Source: Nocardioides sp. (GTDB lineage: Bacteria; Actinomycetota; Actinomycetes; Propionibacteriales; Nocardioidaceae). From it: 59,479 nt of DNA. The notes beneath the pieces are model-generated. The model had not been told where the DNA came from and did no database searches. It was given only the letters and a program-made list of their open reading frames with translations. Positions 56,667 to 59,479 of the stretch are shown piece by piece. Position 1 is the stretch's first letter, and every line of letters starts with the position of its first letter. Location: contig NZ_JACIXG010000026.1 in the NCBI RefSeq assembly GCF_014360585.1, positions 1 through 59,479 on the forward strand, written 5' to 3'. Position numbers and translations under genes: made by a program.

Positions 56667-57509
56667 CTTGGCTGCCTTCTGGTTCATCGATCCGGAGCGG
56701 AAGCCGCGTGGGTCGATCTCCACGGCGGTGAATCCTGCGTCGGTCACGGTCTTGAGCACCTCGTCGGCATGGTGGGGTTCGAGAGGCAGGAGGGTAGCCG
56801 ACAGCTCCACGGTGGCCTTCTCCCCGTGGTCGCGCACCCGCAGGTCCACCCTGGCGGCGTCGTGGCCGCGGGCGGCCAGGACGCGGCGTACGCCCTGCTC
56901 TGCTCTCTCCACGCGCGCGAGGCGCCTCGGCGTGACCTCGAGGCCATAGGCGATCCGGCTCGAGAGACAGGCAGCGGCCGGCTTGTCCCAGGTCGGCAGC
57001 TCCCAACGGCGTGAGGCCTCGCGGATCTGCGCCTTCGTCAGGCCGGCGTCCTTGAGCGGGGTGATCGCGCCACGCTCGGCGGCCGCGCGGATGCCGGGGC
57101 GGAGACCGTGGAGCCCCTCGACCGCGTCGTCGGCGTTGGTGCCGGTGGCGACATGGGCCAGGCCGAGCTCGCCGGCCAGCGGGATCAGAGTGTCGAGCAG
57201 CTCCGCCTTGCAGAAGAAGCATCGGTCGGTGCCGTTGGCGCGGTAGCCCTCCCGCTTCATCTCGTGGGTCTGCGGGGTGACGAGGCGTACGCCGAGGCTC
57301 CTCGCGAACTCCGCGGCCGGGTCCCGCTCCGCGATCGGGAGGCTGTGGGAGTAGCCGGTCGCGGCGGCGACGTTCGCGCTGGTCAGGGCTCTCGTCGCGG
57401 CCGCCAGGAGGAAAGCGCTGTCTGCGCCCCCGGAGAAGGCGACCAGCACGCTCCCCCGAGACTTGAGATCCGCTTCGAGAGCGCTGAGCCGTTGATCGAG
57501 GTCGGACAC
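56664..57509 (-). CDS. larE: LarE-family ATP-dependent sulfur transferase
   Basis: 281 residues, GTG start. PP-loop VAFSGGADSAFLL, then YRANGTDRCFFCKAELLD (CxxC), ATGTNADDAVEGLHGLRPG and WDKPAAACLSSRIAYG (third cysteine). LarE adds sulfur to P2CMN in synthesis of the nickel-pincer nucleotide cofactor of lactate racemase. Three cysteines in this arrangement are reported for LarE proteins that use a [4Fe-4S] cluster rather than sacrificing one cysteine. No larA, larB or larC is in the window. It starts 9 bp after the NIT-domain gene, so the two are probably co-transcribed. Confidence 0.9.
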   Translation of the reverse strand: MSDLDQRLSALEADLKSRGSVLVAFSGGADSAFLLAAATRALTSANVAAATGYSHSLPIAERDPAAEFARSLGVRLVTPQTHEMKREGYRANGTDRCFFCKAELLDTLIPLAGELGLAHVATGTNADDAVEGLHGLRPGIRAAAERGAITPLKDAGLTKAQIREASRRWELPTWDKPAAACLSSRIAYGLEVTPRRLARVERAEQGVRRVLAARGHDAARVDLRVRDHGEKATVELSATLLPLEPHHADEVLKTVTDAGFTAVEIDPRGFRSGSMNQKAAK

Positions 57510-57518
57510 GCTCTGACC

Positions 57519-58493
57519 CTATCCGCGTACTCCAGGGGCTGCCGCGGAGCAGCGACGCGAGGCCAGGACGACCAGCACGACAGTGAGCACGATGACGAGC
57601 ACGGCCAGGAGACCCACGACGGCGACGGTCAGGACGACCGCGGTCAGCGCGGCTCGAGTCTCCTCGTCTCGCTCGACCCGCAGGTCCTCGACGATCTCCT
57701 GCACCGCGGCCCTGAGCACGCCCTGCAGATCCCGCATGAACCCAGTGCTGGACATGACGTAGACGTCCGGGGCAGCGGCGGACGAGTCGGCGCCGCTCTC
57801 GGCGATGACCTGGTTGACGATCTGCTGCGCAGGGACGCCGACCGCTCCTTCGGTGGCCGTGCCCCGGGTCAGCCGGTCGAGCGCCTCCCGCTGCTGGTCG
57901 GAGGTCTTCTCGTAGAAGTCTGCGAGCGAGCTCCGCAGCCCGGCCTCGGCCTCGACCAGGGACGCGAGCTCCTTCTCGCCAAGCCGTTGCACGCCGGGCC
58001 TCTGCGCCCTGGACAGGAAGGTCGTCATGAGCAGGCGCTCCTGGCTCAGCGACTCCCAAGTCTCGGGGGCGCTGCCCAGCGCCTCGATCATGGAGGCGGT
58101 CCGCGCATCCGTGACCTCCGGCAGGTGCGCGGCGATGCCGAACAGGTCGTTCATCAGGTCGGTGTATCGCTGCTGCGCCTCCTCGCCGGGCTCGCGGGCC
58201 TGCGTACGCAGGTCGTCGATGTCGGCGAGCGCCCGATCGATCTGATCGAGCGTCGCGTCGAGCTGCTCGTCCTCACCGCGGTCGATGTCCCGTACGCCGA
58301 CACGCCACGCCTCCGCCGCGAGGTCGGTCCGTTCCTGCAACGGCCTGGTCACTACGGGAGGAACGCCGGCCAGGGCCCCATCACGCTCGAAGCTCAACGC
58401 GGCCGCGAGGTCGACGGTCGGCACCAGAACCTCGGCGAGTGCCGCGGACCGCTGGATGGTGGCCGCCTGGTCCGTCGCTCGGGAGACACCCAC
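57519..58493 (-). CDS. orphan NIT-domain protein (receptor fragment)
   Basis: 324 residues. Residues ~15-275 align along their length with the extracytoplasmic domain of the conservon 2 receptor: LSFERDGALAGVPPVVTRPL against LFERDGALAGVPEVVMRPLQ, RYTDLMNDLFGIAAHLPEV against TTVMNNLFGISAQMPTLED, and VPAQQIVNQVIAES against APAHRVVNQVISSG. A C-terminal transmembrane helix follows (LTVAVVGLLAVLVIVLTVVL, about 285-312), then the protein ends. The first membrane helix, HAMP and ATPase are missing; an in-frame TAG lies ~30 bp upstream of the GTG. It may be a decayed paralogue or a stand-alone sensor. Confidence 0.8.
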   Translation of the reverse strand: MGVSRATDQAATIQRSAALAEVLVPTVDLAAALSFERDGALAGVPPVVTRPLQERTDLAAEAWRVGVRDIDRGEDEQLDATLDQIDRALADIDDLRTQAREPGEEAQQRYTDLMNDLFGIAAHLPEVTDARTASMIEALGSAPETWESLSQERLLMTTFLSRAQRPGVQRLGEKELASLVEAEAGLRSSLADFYEKTSDQQREALDRLTRGTATEGAVGVPAQQIVNQVIAESGADSSAAAPDVYVMSSTGFMRDLQGVLRAAVQEIVEDLRVERDEETRAALTAVVLTVAVVGLLAVLVIVLTVVLVVLASRRCSAAAPGVRG

Positions 58494-58597
58494 CTCTCGG
58501 GTCCGGCGGGGAGTGGAACCCTAGGACAGGACGGACACTTCGCGCCCATGATTTCCGGATCGCAACCGGCGGGGCACCGTCTGGATAGGGTCTGACC

Positions 58598-59359
58598 ATG
58601 GGGGCAGAGCGGGAGACGTCGGCGAAGTCGGACCGACGGTCGAGAAGCACTCTGGGCTCGATCGTCGAGATCTTGATCATCGCGGTGATGGCGATCCTGC
58701 TCACGGTCGTCATCAAGACCTTCCTCGCCCAGGCGTTCTACATCCCCTCGGAATCGATGAAGCCCGGGCTGGAGGTCAACGACCGGGTGCTGGTCGAGAA
58801 GCCGTCCTACTGGATGGGCACCCCTGAGCGCGGCGACGTCGTCGTCTTCGCCGACCCTGGCAACTGGCTCTCGGCCAACGAGGTCCCGCCCGCGCCGACC
58901 GGCTTCAAGGCCGCGCTCGCCAAGATCGGGCTCTACCCGTCCGGTGACCACCTGGTGAAGCGGGTCATCGGGGTCGGCGGCGACACCGTGGAGTGCTGCG
59001 AGTCGGGTCGCATCGTGGTCAACGGCACTCCGCTGGACGCGTCCTCGTTCATCGCCCCCTCAGGCACGTGCGACGGCCCGATGGCGCAGGACAACGGCAC
59101 GTACCCCCGCGGCGGCTGCCGGGGCTGGAAGGCCGTCGTTCCCGAGGGCCGGCTCTTCGTGATGGGCGACAACCGCGCCAACTCCGCCGACTCGTCGTTC
59201 CACCTGTGCAGCCCCGAACGCCAGAGGTCGGGCGACGAGGCCTGCGCGAGTGCCTTCGTACCCGTCTCCGACGTCGTCGGCCGCGTAGCCGTCGTCTTCT
59301 GGCCCACCGACCGCTTCGGCATCGAGCACCGCCCCGAGACCTTCGACGCCGTCAACTGA
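58598..59359 (+). CDS. lepB: signal peptidase I
   Basis: 253 residues. One N-terminal membrane anchor (IVEILIIAVMAILLTVVIKT), catalytic serine in QAFYIPSESMKPGLEVNDRV, catalytic lysine in SGDHLVKRVIGVGGDTVECC, and the C-terminal FVMGDNRANSADSSFHL box. It cleaves signal peptides on the outer face of the membrane. It diverges from the orphan NIT gene with a 104-bp gap. Confidence 0.96.
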   Translation: MGAERETSAKSDRRSRSTLGSIVEILIIAVMAILLTVVIKTFLAQAFYIPSESMKPGLEVNDRVLVEKPSYWMGTPERGDVVVFADPGNWLSANEVPPAPTGFKAALAKIGLYPSGDHLVKRVIGVGGDTVECCESGRIVVNGTPLDASSFIAPSGTCDGPMAQDNGTYPRGGCRGWKAVVPEGRLFVMGDNRANSADSSFHLCSPERQRSGDEACASAFVPVSDVVGRVAVVFWPTDRFGIEHRPETFDAVN

Positions 59360-59444
59360 CCCTCGCCGAGGCGTCACGCATGCCTCAACCTGGCCGTCAC
59401 GGGCGCGGTTTTCGCCGAGCCTTCGCCGCAGGCCGAAGCCGCCT

Positions 59445-59479
59445 ATGAGCGTGGCGTCGCCGCGCAGCGCTCCGGCGAC
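59445..59479 (+). CDS. 5' end of a gene running off the window, possibly rnhB
   Basis: ATG at 59445 opens a frame that stays open to the window end (MSVASPRSAPA...). RNase HII (rnhB) usually follows lepB in actinobacteria, and its N-terminus often has a short RSAPT-like segment. Only 11 full codons are visible, so this rests on synteny more than on sequence. Confidence 0.35.
   Translation, partial: MSVASPRSAPA

Overview
The window is chromosomal DNA from a high-GC Gram-positive actinobacterium. The closest fit I can name is Nocardioidaceae (Nocardioides-like). The basis is very high third-position GC, the actinobacterial str and S10/spc/alpha ribosomal clusters, two 'conservon' signalling operons, and small actinobacterial families (DUF3027, DUF2530, DUF4129/DUF4350 with MoxR). 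No rRNA, tRNA, CRISPR array, transposase or integrase was recognised.

Layout. (1) 1-8.5 kb, accessory and housekeeping: a DUF559 nuclease-like gene beside a long palindrome, an ABC-F ATPase/GNAT pair, an alpha/beta hydrolase, a cytochrome P450, an RsmC-like methyltransferase, truA and a membrane protein. (2) 8.6-12.5 kb, minus strand: infA-rpmJ-rpsM-rpsK-rpsD-rpoA-rplQ. (3) 12.7-20.2 kb: an insertion between map and infA, holding a conservon (sensor ATPase, Roadblock, DUF742, GTPase) that ends in a StyA-like flavin monooxygenase, then a luciferase-like oxidoreductase, an enterochelin-type esterase and a phosphopantetheinyl transferase. (4) 20.2-33.0 kb, minus: the S10 and spc operons through secY-adk-map. 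(5) 33.5-40.6 kb: the membrane/MoxR cluster (GDPD-type membrane protein, DUF4129, DUF4350, MoxR, DUF58, then SpoIIM and RDD), resembling M. tuberculosis Rv3690-Rv3695. (6) 40.7-46.5 kb: a membrane protein, trmB and the str operon rpsL-rpsG-fusA-tuf. (7) 46.8-50.2 kb: a MarR/MFS pair, a DUF1059-like peptide, DUF2530 and DUF3027. (8) 50.3-55.1 kb: a second conservon with a full transmembrane NIT-HAMP receptor. (9) 55.5-59.5 kb: a cold-shock protein, M50 protease, LarE, an orphan NIT-domain protein, lepB and a probable rnhB start.

The most unusual signals are non-coding or architectural. An ~80-bp repeat family (two full inverted-repeat copies, one more divergent copy, one short form) starts at or near stop codons and ends in a Shine-Dalgarno sequence plus start codon. 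A palindrome and a matching single arm flank the DUF559 gene. Three 21-bp tandem repeats precede DUF58. The leaders of the two main ribosomal operons share a 15-mer. Ribosomal protein L4 carries an extra C-terminal domain. An orphan NIT sensor domain is closely related to the receptor of conservon 2. The ribosomal superoperon is interrupted at map/infA and at tuf/rpsJ.
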